Shown here: positions 22,865 through 30,369 of the stretch, one piece after another
Numbering within the stretch: position 1 is the stretch's first letter
How the letters are laid out: the number at the start of each line of letters is the position of its first letter
Notes under the pieces: generated by a model
Databases searched by the model: none
The model's input: the letters and a program-made list of their open reading frames with translations, nothing else
Told to the model about the DNA's origin: nothing
Assembly: GCA_002422085.1 (NCBI GenBank)
Contig: DISZ01000016.1
Span: 1-40,140 of the forward strand
From: Rhodobacteraceae bacterium UBA6197
GTDB lineage: Bacteria > Pseudomonadota > Alphaproteobacteria > Rhodobacterales > Rhodobacteraceae
Direction: 5' to 3'
Length of the DNA: 40,140 nucleotides
Made by a program: the position numbers and the translations under genes

Positions 22865-23607
22865 CGGTCTGCACCTTTCACAAGGGATTGAGCGGCGCGC
22901 AGGGTCAGCGCGGCGATGCCGAGGGCGGCCAGCGCGATCACCGGGATATTCGCGGCGGGAAGGTTTGCAACTATGACGGCAACAAGCGCCCAGATGATGG
23001 CCAAAGGATAACCCCATTCGCGCGGTCGGGCAGATTGCACGACCAGCGCGACCACCAGCACAGCGACAAGGCAGCCAAGTGCTGCGGCTTGTGCCGACAA
23101 GATCGCATAGCCGCCAAGAATGACGCCGATTGCCACGCCTGTCGCCGCCGTCAGCCAGCCTGCATAAAGCGCGATTGGCCGGGCCTGCAACCATGGCTGA
23201 GTGTTCCCTGCGCGCAGCATCGCGGCAGTTGCCGCCGCCGCCATCGCCACGATCATCACGGTGGCCAGAACGGGCGCCTCATTGGCCGCCTTGATCCAGA
23301 AACACCCGATGATCAGGCTGATCGCCAGCGGCAGGCGCGCCGCCTGCCAGTCCGGATCCTCTGCCGCTTGCCACAGGCCAAATCCGGCGCTGATGATCAG
23401 CCAAAGATAGATCACTCCCCAGATCGAAAAGGCATAGCCTTCGGGCTGCACCGGCGGGTTCACTTGCGGAACCGGAAACTGGCCGGGTGTGAAGCCGTTG
23501 AAGCCGCTTGTCAGCAGCGGTGACAGCACAAACCCCAAGGTGGCGATCAACACCAGGGTGGCACCGGCTTTCAAGCGCATGGCGCGTCCTTTCAATTGTT
23601 CGGTCAT
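22861..23607 (-). CDS. TspO-like tryptophan-rich membrane protein
   Basis: Predicted 248 residues with about eight hydrophobic segments. The early PEGYAFSIWGVIYLWLI is the signature of the longer 'tryptophan-rich sensory protein' group, distantly related to TspO/MBR, which in Rhodobacter senses oxygen and tetrapyrroles. Whether this long form binds porphyrins is unknown. Start and stop both overlap neighbours by 4 bases (ATGA), so it is tightly coupled within the operon. A later Met (residue 10) is an alternative start. Confidence 0.75.
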   Translation of the reverse strand: MTEQLKGRAMRLKAGATLVLIATLGFVLSPLLTSGFNGFTPGQFPVPQVNPPVQPEGYAFSIWGVIYLWLIISAGFGLWQAAEDPDWQAARLPLAISLIIGCFWIKAANEAPVLATVMIVAMAAAATAAMLRAGNTQPWLQARPIALYAGWLTAATGVAIGVILGGYAILSAQAAALGCLVAVLVVALVVQSARPREWGYPLAIIWALVAVIVANLPAANIPVIALAALGIAALTLRAAQSLVKGADR

Positions 23608-24341
23608 CGGGTCAGTCGGCCTGTCAGCGGCAGGGCCGCCCAATAGGGCAACACGCTCAGCAGTTTCAGCGCATAGGTCAGACGGCGGGGGAAATGCACC
23701 TCGAAACGCCGCTTGCCGAGACCCTTGATGATGGCGCGCGCAGCAGTTTGCGGTGCCACCATTGCGGGCATGGTGAAATCATTGCGCTGCGTCAGGCGGG
23801 TATCGACAAAGCCAGGGGAAATCAGTCGCACGTCATAGCGGCCGGCCATTTCGGCGCGCAGCGATTGCGCGAGATTTATCACACCGGCCTTGGTCGCGGA
23901 ATAGATCTGGCCCTGGGGCAAGCCGATATAGCCGGCAACCGAACCGCACAGGGCCAACTGGCCGCCACCGCGCAGCAAGAGCGGGGCGACCTGCGCGACA
24001 TGAAAACTGCCGGTCAGGTTGACCGAGATGATTTGCGCCGCGATCTCGGGGTCCAATTCGGCGATCTTGCCCGGATCATACATTGCCGCCAGATGCACCA
24101 CGCGATCCAGTGGCCCGACAGGCGCGATCCTTTCGGCGGCGGCATCAAGGCTTGCGCGATCGCTCACATCCAGCGGCAGAACCATATGGGCGGGGCCAAG
24201 ACTTGCGGCCAACTCCTCCAGCCGCCCGGCCGAGCGTGCCGATAGGATCAGCCGCGCCCCGCGTGCCGCCCATGCGCGCGCCAGCGCCGCACCGATGCCG
24301 TCGCTTGCGCCAATGATCCAGATGGTTTCGGCCTCAGGCAT
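23604..24341 (-). CDS. SDR-family oxidoreductase of the lipid operon
   Basis: Predicted 245 residues. The NAD(P)-binding motif is IIGASDGIGAALA at the N-terminus, NLTGSF mid-way, the catalytic Ser in LCGSVAGYIG and Tyr-Lys in YSATKAG, and a C-terminal hydrophobic patch (LSVLPYWAALPL) that may associate with membrane. The start at 24341 overlaps the methyltransferase stop by 8 bases. By context it probably reduces or oxidises a lipid intermediate, or supports redox during stress. The R. sphaeroides RpoE regulon also includes an SDR, as I recall. Confidence 0.85.
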   Translation of the reverse strand: MPEAETIWIIGASDGIGAALARAWAARGARLILSARSAGRLEELAASLGPAHMVLPLDVSDRASLDAAAERIAPVGPLDRVVHLAAMYDPGKIAELDPEIAAQIISVNLTGSFHVAQVAPLLLRGGGQLALCGSVAGYIGLPQGQIYSATKAGVINLAQSLRAEMAGRYDVRLISPGFVDTRLTQRNDFTMPAMVAPQTAARAIIKGLGKRRFEVHFPRRLTYALKLLSVLPYWAALPLTGRLTR

Positions 24342-25491
24342 GGGCCAGTTCCACCTGAACCACATCGGTCTGCCCCACGGCAAAGGAGGCCGCACAGATG
24401 CCGAGGTAAAATCGCCAGTTGCGCAAAAAGCCCTCGTCATGGCCCAGCCGCCGGGTCCGGCCCGATTGCTGGTCGAGCCGTTCGCTCCACCTAGTGCAGG
24501 TGCGGCCGTAATCGGCGCCAAAGGGATGGCTGTCCTTGACCACCAGCCCCGCCCGCCGCGCCTGATCGGCAATCACGGCATTGGACAGCAACATGCCACC
24601 GGGAAAGGTATAGTGGCGGATATAGTCGGAGCTGCGCTTGTAGGTCTTGAAATAGGTATCCGAAACCGTGATCGCCTGGATCATCGCGCGCCCATTCTCG
24701 GCCAGCCGCGATTTCAGCGTGGCGAAATAGGTTGGCCAATAGTCCTGCCCGACGGCCTCGATCATTTCAATCGACACGATGCTGTCAAATTTCCCGCTGC
24801 TTTTGCGGTAATCCTGCAGGCGAATTTCGGCGCGTCCGTCAAGGCGTGCATCGGCGTATCCCTTCTGGCTGGGCGAGATGGTCAACCCGGTGACGTCGCG
24901 CCCGGTGTCCGCCGCCCGTTCGGCAAACCCGCCCCAGCCGCAGCCGATTTCAAGCACCCGGTCGCCGGACCCAAGCCGCTGCAGTATCCGGTCGTATTTG
25001 CGGTTCTGCGCACGGTTCAGATCGTCGTCGCCGGGGGCGAACATGGCCGAGGAATAGGTCATGCTTTCGTCCAGCCACAGCTGATAGAATTCGTTGCCCA
25101 CATCGTAATGGGCGCGGATGTTGCGCGCGGCACCCCGGGTGGAATTGGCCCGCATCAGCCGGTTTACCACCCGGAATTTCAGGGTGTTCCAGAACCCAGC
25201 ATAGGCATAGCCGCGAAACTCATCGAGGTTTCGCAGCGCGACCTCGGTCAGATCCGCGATCGAGGGCGTCTCCCAAAGGCCCGCTACATAGGTTTCGCCC
25301 AGCCCGATATCGCCGCGCGCGGCGATGGCCGAGACCACCGACCAGTCATGAATCTGCATCTCGGCGGCCGGGCTGCCCTGACCGAAATCGTAAACCTCGC
25401 CCTCGGGTGTGCGCAGGCGCAGGCTGCCGGTGCGGATTTGGCCGCAAGTGTCGAGAAAGTCGTGTTTCACGCGTTTTGTCAGGAACAGCAT
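24334..25491 (-). CDS. Cyclopropane-fatty-acyl-phospholipid synthase-type SAM methyltransferase
   Basis: Predicted 385 residues. It has an N-terminal ~100-residue lipid-binding region, then HYDVGNEFYQLWLDESMTYS and the SAM motif VLEIGCGWGGFAE (about residue 180), and further EMIEAVGQDYW and YIRHYTFPGG, all CFA synthase hallmarks. It transfers a methyl(ene) to the double bond of phospholipid acyl chains. In Rhodobacter sphaeroides related methylases make methylated or furan fatty acids (UfaM) and are under RpoE control; which product this one makes cannot be read from sequence. Start and stop overlap neighbours. Confidence 0.9.
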   Translation of the reverse strand: MLFLTKRVKHDFLDTCGQIRTGSLRLRTPEGEVYDFGQGSPAAEMQIHDWSVVSAIAARGDIGLGETYVAGLWETPSIADLTEVALRNLDEFRGYAYAGFWNTLKFRVVNRLMRANSTRGAARNIRAHYDVGNEFYQLWLDESMTYSSAMFAPGDDDLNRAQNRKYDRILQRLGSGDRVLEIGCGWGGFAERAADTGRDVTGLTISPSQKGYADARLDGRAEIRLQDYRKSSGKFDSIVSIEMIEAVGQDYWPTYFATLKSRLAENGRAMIQAITVSDTYFKTYKRSSDYIRHYTFPGGMLLSNAVIADQARRAGLVVKDSHPFGADYGRTCTRWSERLDQQSGRTRRLGHDEGFLRNWRFYLGICAASFAVGQTDVVQVELAHA

Positions 25492-26246
25492 CAGGTCACC
25501 TCGGTGTTGGGCGGCGTCGGGCGGGTGCGGTATGTCGCCCCCTTCAGTTTCAGGCGCAGGGCCTGCCAGTAAATCAGGATGATGGTACGCAGCGCCCCCA
25601 GCGGTCGGCGCAGGCTGGCGCGCAGAAGCCCGGCATTGGTCAGCGGCACACGTGGGCCCGACAGGGACGCGACAACGCCTTCATCGTCGTTGCGGTGCAC
25701 GATCCGGATGGCAATCCTGTCGGGGCGGATGTCAAAGCTGAATGCGTAGCTGCCCTTGACCTCTTGAAACGGTGACACATGCAGGGATTTGGGGGCGGTG
25801 ATCCGGCTGTCTCTGGTGATTGGCGCGAAATCGGGCTGGTGGCACAGATAGGAATGGCGGTCGCCAAAGGGGGTCGAGACCTCGGCAATCACCGCGATCA
25901 GCGCGCCGCACTTCATCGCCAGCCAGAAGCTGACCGGGTTGAAGTCATAGCCAAGGAAACGCGGCTGGGTGAGCAGCCGCAGGACCAGAGCATGATCAGC
26001 AAGCCCGTGTGTGGCCAGCACCTCGCGCGCCCAACCCGCCCCGCGCCCGGCTTTCATCGGGCCGCCGTGGTCGCGATCATGAACCGACGCCAGATTGAAG
26101 CGGTTGCGCGAGAACAGAAGGGGACGCGCCACCGTCGCATCGGGGTCGATCAGCACGTAGTCGACACCATAGCTAAACCGGTGGCGGATCTCGCCGCGCC
26201 GTGTGTGTGTGGTCACACATACGATATGGTCCGGGGCATGTGTCAT
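25491..26246 (-). CDS. DUF1365-family protein
   Basis: Predicted 251 residues. Conserved segments of DUF1365 are visible: RHRFSYGVDYVLIDPD, NRFNLASVHDRDHG, LLTQPRFLGYDFNPVSFW and KSLHVSPFQEVKGSYAF. No catalytic mechanism is established. The gene is almost always found between a flavin amine-oxidase-like protein and a CFA synthase homologue, exactly as here, so it probably acts in the same lipid pathway. Both ends overlap neighbours as ATGA. Confidence 0.9.
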   Translation of the reverse strand: MTHAPDHIVCVTTHTRRGEIRHRFSYGVDYVLIDPDATVARPLLFSRNRFNLASVHDRDHGGPMKAGRGAGWAREVLATHGLADHALVLRLLTQPRFLGYDFNPVSFWLAMKCGALIAVIAEVSTPFGDRHSYLCHQPDFAPITRDSRITAPKSLHVSPFQEVKGSYAFSFDIRPDRIAIRIVHRNDDEGVVASLSGPRVPLTNAGLLRASLRRPLGALRTIILIYWQALRLKLKGATYRTRPTPPNTEVT

Positions 26247-27523
26247 GCGATCTGCCGGTCCATCAGCCGGGCGATGCGGGCGGCGCTGGCAAAACCGTCT
26301 TCGTGGAATCCGTGTCGGGTGTAGGCTCCGGCGAACCAGGTGTTGTTGTGGCCCTGCATCCCGTTCAACTGTCTTTGCGCCGCCAGCGCCGGGGCGTCGA
26401 ACACCGGGTGGCGAAACATCTTCTGATCATAGATCAGGTGTTCGGGCACCTCGCGCGACGGGTTGAGCGACACAAACAGCGGATCCTGCTCGGGGATATT
26501 CTGCAACCGGTTCATCCAGTAGGTCACGCCGATGGCGGGCTCGGGGCGGGTGGTGTCGGCCTTGTAGACCCAGCTTGACCAGACCGCCCGGCGCCGCGGC
26601 ATCTGGCTTGTGTCTCGGTGCAGGATCATCTGGTTGTCCTGAAACCGGACGGCCGACAGGGCGGCGCGTTCCTGTGGGGTGGGCCGGTCCAGCAGGCGCA
26701 ACGCCTGATCGGAATGGCAGGCGAAAATCACCTGGTCAAACGGCTCGTGCGGGCCTGCAGTGCTGTTCACCCGGCTGGTCTGACCGTCGCGGGTGACGCT
26801 TTGCACCGGGGTGGCGGTGCGGATCGCCACACCGCGCCCGCGCAAGTAACGCTCAAGCGGGCGCACATATTCGATGCTGCCGCCATCGACCGTCCACCAT
26901 TGATGCTGTCCGGAAGGGCTGAGCAAGGCGTGGTTGCGAAAGAACTGCACCAGCGCGCGGGCCGGAAAGGTGCGGATTTCGGCCGGCGGGGTCGACCAGA
27001 TCGCGCCGCACAATGGCATCAGGTAAAAGCGTTGAAACCAATCGCCCAGCTTCAGATCATTCATCAACTCACCGATGGTGGCGGTGTCGTCTTTGGCCAG
27101 GGTTTCGGCATTGCTATTAAAGCGCAGGATGTCGCGCACCATCCGGGCAAACCCCGGCCGCAGCAGGTTGCGCCGCTGCGCCGTCAAAGCCCGCAGGTCA
27201 CGCAGGCCATATTCAATCTGTCCGTCATTGATCGAGGCGCCAAAGCTCATGTCGCTTTTCGCCACCGGCACATCGAGATCTTGAAACATCCGTGTCAGAT
27301 GTGGGTAATTGGCATAGTTGAAAACGATGAACCCGGTATCGACCGGCTGATCACCGTTTCGTCCGGCCATCACAGTGCGCGCGTGCCCTCCCACGTTGGG
27401 CGCGGCCTCGAACAGGGTCACGGCATGGTGCGGCGCCAGCATATATGCAGCAGCAAGCCCGGAAATGCCGCCGCCGATGACGGCAATGCGCTGCGGGCGG
27501 ATAGGGTGGGCATCAAATGACAT
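26243..27523 (-). CDS. FAD-dependent oxidoreductase (amine-oxidase/desaturase-like)
   Basis: Predicted 426 residues. The dinucleotide-binding motif IAVIGGGISGLAAAYMLA is followed by the FAD contacts LFEAAPNVGGHARTV and DTGFIVFNYANYPHL. The C-terminus carries TWFAGAYTRHGFHEDG, the usual FAD-closing segment. It belongs to the flavoproteins annotated near cyclopropane-acid genes. An R. sphaeroides homologue was reported to influence singlet-oxygen release of RpoE from ChrR, and others act in furan fatty acid synthesis (from memory). It is the first gene of the operon, 26 bases downstream of the -10. A longer frame antisense to rpoE is rejected. Confidence 0.88.
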   Translation of the reverse strand: MSFDAHPIRPQRIAVIGGGISGLAAAYMLAPHHAVTLFEAAPNVGGHARTVMAGRNGDQPVDTGFIVFNYANYPHLTRMFQDLDVPVAKSDMSFGASINDGQIEYGLRDLRALTAQRRNLLRPGFARMVRDILRFNSNAETLAKDDTATIGELMNDLKLGDWFQRFYLMPLCGAIWSTPPAEIRTFPARALVQFFRNHALLSPSGQHQWWTVDGGSIEYVRPLERYLRGRGVAIRTATPVQSVTRDGQTSRVNSTAGPHEPFDQVIFACHSDQALRLLDRPTPQERAALSAVRFQDNQMILHRDTSQMPRRRAVWSSWVYKADTTRPEPAIGVTYWMNRLQNIPEQDPLFVSLNPSREVPEHLIYDQKMFRHPVFDAPALAAQRQLNGMQGHNNTWFAGAYTRHGFHEDGFASAARIARLMDRQIA

Positions 27524-27548
27524 TCTGGCTCCGGTGGGCTGTTTGACA

Positions 27549-27578
27549 GGATTACGTCGCAGAAAAGAATTTGGATCA
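27549..27578 (-). promoter_or_regulatory. Candidate RpoE promoter of the lipid operon
   Basis: On the minus strand: TGATCC (27573-27578), 18 bases, TAATCC (27549-27554), with CG before the -10. TGATCC is the known -35 of RpoE/ChrR-type (ECF11) sigma factors. It is 26 bases upstream of the flavoprotein ATG. Confidence 0.65.
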
Positions 27579-27582
27579 AAAA

Positions 27583-27612
27583 TGATCCGGGTTCCCCCAC
27601 CCCCCGTATCGA
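27583..27612 (+). promoter_or_regulatory. Candidate autoregulatory promoter of rpoE-chrR
   Basis: TGATCC (27583-27588), 18 bases, TATCGA (27607-27612), with CG before the -10. It is back to back with the lipid-operon promoter, the two -35 elements being only 4 bases apart, so the two promoters are probably co-regulated and may compete. Confidence 0.6.
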
Positions 27613-27642
27613 GGCTATGTTGACAGCAAGCCCTGATACTGA

Positions 27643-27678
27643 TCCAGCCGGCCGGCGCCCTCCAGCCGGCCGGCGCCC
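27643..27678 (+). repeat. Tandem 18-base duplication in the rpoE leader
   Basis: Two perfect adjacent copies of TCCAGCCGGCCGGCGCCC lie between the promoter and the rpoE start. Each unit contains the self-complementary CCGGCCGG and GGCGCC, so strong alternative hairpins can form in the 5' leader, close to the ribosome site at ~27693. Confidence 0.9.
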
Positions 27679-27712
27679 TGTTGCAGGGCCGCGAAAGGAC
27701 AATGCACCGGTG

Positions 27713-28267
27713 ATGCACCCACCCTCTCAGGTCTCGTCGCAGACATTGTGGATGCTGGCGGTGCGTGACCGTCGTGACCGTGCGGCCTTTGCGGCAATGT
27801 TCGACCATTTCGCGCCGCGCCTGAAAGGGTTCATCATGCGGTCGGGCACTGGGTCGGGACAGGCCGAGGAAATCGTGCAGGACGTCATGCTGACCGTCTG
27901 GCGCAAGGCGGCGCAATTCGACCCGGCACGCGCGCAGGTTTCGGCCTGGATCTATCAGATCGCACGAAATCGCCAGATCGACGTGATCCGCAAAGAGAAC
28001 CGGCCGCTGCCCGAGGAACTGGGCGAAGCGCCCGAAGCCGAGCCGGATGCAAGTCAGGTTCTGGCCCTCGAACAAGAGGCAGCACAATTGCAACAGGCGT
28101 TGGCGCGGTTGAAACCCGACCAGCGCGAAATCATCGAAAGAGCCTATCTGGGCGAACTTACGCATCAAGAGATCAGCACCCAGACCGGCCTGCCGCTCGG
28201 CACCATCAAATCGCGGATCCGTCTGGGTCTGGAGCGATTGCGCCACGAGTTGAAGGAACTGCGTTAA
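27713..28267 (+). CDS. rpoE: ECF sigma factor RpoE (ChrR-type)
   Basis: Predicted 184 residues. Sigma region 2 (residues ~25-90) contains AAFAAMFDHFAPRLKGF, EEIVQDVMLTVWRKA and AWIYQIARNRQIDVIR. Region 4 (~125-180) contains LKPDQREIIERAYLGELTHQEIS and GTIKSRIRLGLERLR. The start is set at the ATG at 27713, or the adjacent GTG, because an AAAGGA ribosome site precedes it. An ATG at 27617 is only 5 bases after the -10 and would add a repeat-encoded tail. It directs transcription in response to singlet oxygen when released from ChrR, encoded 1 base downstream. Confidence 0.93.
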   Translation: MHPPSQVSSQTLWMLAVRDRRDRAAFAAMFDHFAPRLKGFIMRSGTGSGQAEEIVQDVMLTVWRKAAQFDPARAQVSAWIYQIARNRQIDVIRKENRPLPEELGEAPEAEPDASQVLALEQEAAQLQQALARLKPDQREIIERAYLGELTHQEISTQTGLPLGTIKSRIRLGLERLRHELKELR

Positions 28268-28268
28268 G

Positions 28269-28904
28269 ATGACCGCAATCACTCATCATACCCCCGATGC
28301 CCTGCTGGCCGCTTATGCCACGGGCAGCTTGCCGCACGCCTATGCGCTGGTCGTGGCGGCCCATATATCGTTGTGCCTTGAATGCCGCGCCGCCTATGAG
28401 GCGCATCAGGCTGGCGGCGGGGCGGTTTTGGAAGTCGTCGAAGCCGAGGCTGTTTCCGGCGGCCTGAAATCCCGTGTTTTCGACCTGCTTGACGCGCCTT
28501 ACACGCCGCAACCAACTTTTTCGCGCAGCGGCGTTTACCCCGGCCCGATCATGGAAGCGTTGAAAGGCAAGCCGCCAAGCTGGAAATCGCTTGGACTGGG
28601 GGTGCGCCAGAGCATCCTGTCATCGGGGCGCGAAGGCTCGGCACGATTGCTGTGTATTCCTCCCGGCCAGGCGGTGCCGGATCACAGCCACAACGGCCTG
28701 GAACTGACATTGGTATTGCAGGGCAGTTTCAGCGACAGCACCGGCCATTTCGGTGTCGGCGACCTTGAGATCGCCGATCAGGATCTGGTGCACACTCCGA
28801 CCGCTGACCCTGGCGCGCCCTGTATCTGCCTTGCCGCCACCGACGCGCCGCTGCGTTTCAGATCGCTGGTCCCGCGAATTCTTCAGCCGCTGTTCCGGAT
28901 CTGA
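28269..28904 (+). CDS. chrR: Zinc-binding anti-sigma factor ChrR
   Basis: Predicted 211 residues. The N-terminal anti-sigma domain (~1-85) carries the zinc motif HISLCLEC (H-x3-C-x2-C). The C-terminal cupin domain (~105-195) has the metal-binding PDHSHNGLELTLVL and HTPTADPGAPCICLA. This two-domain layout is that of Rhodobacter ChrR, which holds RpoE inactive until singlet oxygen arises. It follows rpoE by 1 base, so they are co-translated. All expected ligands are present, so the switch looks intact. Confidence 0.93.
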   Translation: MTAITHHTPDALLAAYATGSLPHAYALVVAAHISLCLECRAAYEAHQAGGGAVLEVVEAEAVSGGLKSRVFDLLDAPYTPQPTFSRSGVYPGPIMEALKGKPPSWKSLGLGVRQSILSSGREGSARLLCIPPGQAVPDHSHNGLELTLVLQGSFSDSTGHFGVGDLEIADQDLVHTPTADPGAPCICLAATDAPLRFRSLVPRILQPLFRI

Positions 28905-28912
28905 GCTTTGCT

Positions 28913-28947
28913 GCGGTCATGCCCCGCCGACTGGCATAACTGACCGC
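28913..28947 (+). terminator. Stem-loop after chrR
   Basis: GCGGTCA (28913-28919) pairs with TGACCGC (28941-28947), with inner TGCC/GGCA pairing. It lies 8 bases after the chrR stop. No T-run follows, so termination is plausible but not certain. Confidence 0.4.
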
Positions 28948-28963
28948 GAGGGTCACGGTCCTG

Positions 28964-29135
28964 ATGATAGCGACGTGCTGGTTGGCCGGTTGCGCAACGA
29001 GGGATTCTGAGACAGGCGGTTCGGTGGTGTGCCCGCCAGTGGTGGACTACAGCCGAGCCGAACAGCAACGCGCGGCAGACGAAATCGCATCGCTTCCGCG
29101 GGATGCTGTGATCGTTGGCTGGTTGAACTCGACAA
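28964..29135 (+). pseudogene. Broken Rz1-like lipoprotein gene
   Basis: The frame begins MIATCWLAGCATRD (lipobox LAGC) and continues VCPPVVDYSRAEQQRAADEIASLP, matching the intact Rz1-like lipoprotein at 18616 (VCPPVVQYSREAQARAAEELTSLP). After SLP the similarity ends near 29125, where an insertion-sequence fragment on the other strand begins. It is a second phage lysis remnant, distinct in sequence from the first. Confidence 0.7.
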
Positions 29136-29225
29136 CACCATCGTCGTCTTGCGCATCACGAGAGCGGCCAGCCAGCGGTTCGTGCTTCCGCCCTTGCGGA
29201 CAACCCGGCGGATCACGCTCATGGC
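29136..29225 (-). mobile_element. IS110-type transposase C-terminal scrap
   Basis: About 30 residues on the minus strand, AMSVIRRVVRKGGSTNRWLA and LVMRKTTMV, resemble the C-terminal region of one IS110/IS1111 group (GAMxxIRWxxRKG..NxWLxxLxARKPKM). The rest of the transposase is absent. It is a different subgroup from the near-complete IS110 at 35.7 kb. The short length limits confidence. Confidence 0.4.
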
Positions 29226-29255
29226 TGTCAACGGCAGAGTAAAAGTGAGCCAAAG

Positions 29256-29552
29256 GGCAGCGACGAGACCTATGTGGCGCAGGCCTTCACGCCTGCAGGC
29301 ATGGGTCTGCGGTCGTTCTCCGTCGCCCATGTCGAGCAGCCGTGGCGCACCCCACGCGTTCCCGGCGATCTGACCATCCGCTGGATGCGCCGGTCCCGCG
29401 CACTCGCAGCCGAAAGCTGGGGCGGGCTCGTGGTGCCGCTGGCAGAGGAACTCGAAGCCTACGAGGTCGAGATCCTCAACGGCGTGACCGTGAAGCGGGT
29501 GCTGGGCACACCCGCACGGCGCGGCGGCGCGGTCTTGGCCGCAGTTTCATGA
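29256..29552 (+). pseudogene. C-terminal fragment of a GTA/phage tail host-specificity protein
   Basis: About 98 residues: TYVAQAFTPAGMGLRSFSVA, then GDLTIRWMRRSRALAAESW, then VPLAEELEAYEVEIL. This fits the C-terminal fibronectin-like portion of gp15/TIM-barrel tail proteins (the ...LxWxRRxRxxxxSWxxxxVPLxEExExYxVxI pattern). The upstream parts are missing. A fragment of the preceding portion of such a protein lies at 16.74 kb. Confidence 0.6.
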
Positions 29553-29698
29553 AGGCTGTGCTGGGGCGTTTCCCCGACAAGCCCTGGGTCATCTCCGCGA
29601 CCTTGCCTGAAGATCAGGCTTCTGCCTTTCTCGGGGCATCGGGCTGGAAGCCGTCCGCGCTCGCCCAGCTTGAGATGGAACTTGTCCTCGACAGGTAA
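29549..29698 (+). pseudogene. C-terminal fragment, possibly a GNAT acetyltransferase
   Basis: 49 residues from an ATG at 29549: KAVLGRFPDKPWVISATLPE, then ASAFLGASGWKPSALAQLEM. The 'GW.PS..AQ.EM' ending is like the end of GNAT acetyltransferases (last beta strand). The acetyl-CoA site is not present. It overlaps the tail fragment by 4 bases and is presumably the 3' end of an interrupted gene. Confidence 0.4.
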
Positions 29699-29747
29699 GG
29701 AGGGTCCGTCTGATCGAAACCGGAAATTGCCAACAAAATGGCTTCAT

Positions 29748-29897
29748 TCAAAGCCGGAAGGTACAGAATGTTCTGAATGCGGCCAAGGTGCCCTTTGGCG
29801 CGGCAAATTGCACCAGACCTAGACCGAAGGCGGCCATGGCAGCCAGCGCGTGAAGGATGACCGCGATGGGGGCGGCAAAAAGGGGTGCAAATGTCAT
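29748..29897 (-). pseudogene. N-terminal fragment of a DUF2306-like membrane protein
   Basis: About 49 residues, MTFAPLFAAPIAVILHALAA, then FGLGLVQFAAPKGTLAAFRT, match the first helix and following 'PKGT' loop of DUF2306 membrane proteins. The frame stops soon after, so only the start of the gene remains. Bases 29698-29747 and 29938-30040 hold nothing recognisable. Confidence 0.5.
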
Positions 29898-30040
29898 GCC
29901 TCTGATCCCGAGCAGTGTTGGGGCCATGCGTAAATCCCGGCGAACCTTGGTGTTTGAAAGGTCGAATTGTCGCGTGACAACGAAAAATTGAACGCAGAGC
30001 GGCGCTCTGTCAACGTCGTGTCATCTGCGGGCCGCGCCGA

Positions 30041-30339
30041 TTATTGCAGGTGCTGGCGGCAGCCCTCGGGCAGGTTTTCAGCAAAACGGGTGAGTTGGAC
30101 CGCTTCGATGACATAATTCGCAAGACCAAGCTGACGGAACGGGTCCTGGTTGAGAGTAAGCTCCAACGCCTGCCGATCGGTGCCGTGGGCCAGGATCACG
30201 CCGCCGGTCCGCGGCACTTTGGGACCTGAGGCCAGAAAGGCGCCCGTCGCGAAATGCCGGTCGAGAAAGGCGCGGTGGGCGTCCAGATGGGCGTCGATTT
30301 CGGCAAGCGCCATGTGTAGGTCAGAGAGACGATGAACAT
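30041..30339 (-). pseudogene. YciI-like protein gene with an apparent frameshift
   Basis: With AGGA upstream, an ATG at 30339 starts MFIVSLTYT, the standard YciI N-terminus. The following residues are out of frame until 30313, where ALAEIDAHLDAHRAFLDRHF and GPKVPRTGGVILAHG resume the family to the end (stop at 30041). The offset is 26 instead of 27 bases, i.e. one base missing near 30313-30320. As sequenced, only a 90-residue product from ATG 30313 is possible, lacking the first strand. YciI proteins are small dimeric alpha+beta barrels resembling muconolactone isomerase; the neighbours are catabolic-like. Confidence 0.75.
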
Positions 30340-30369
30340 CGCGGCATTCCTTCTTGGATTCGCCGGGCC

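Noticed and set aside
27617..27712. ATG at 27617 as the rpoE start
   Set aside because: Only 5 bases from the -10, no ribosome site, and the added residues come from the tandem repeat; the start at 27713 gives a normal RpoE N-terminus.
27524..28282. Upstream extension of the flavoprotein frame antisense to rpoE
   Set aside because: The FAD motif begins right after ATG 27523 and the promoter lies just upstream; the extension is the complement of rpoE.
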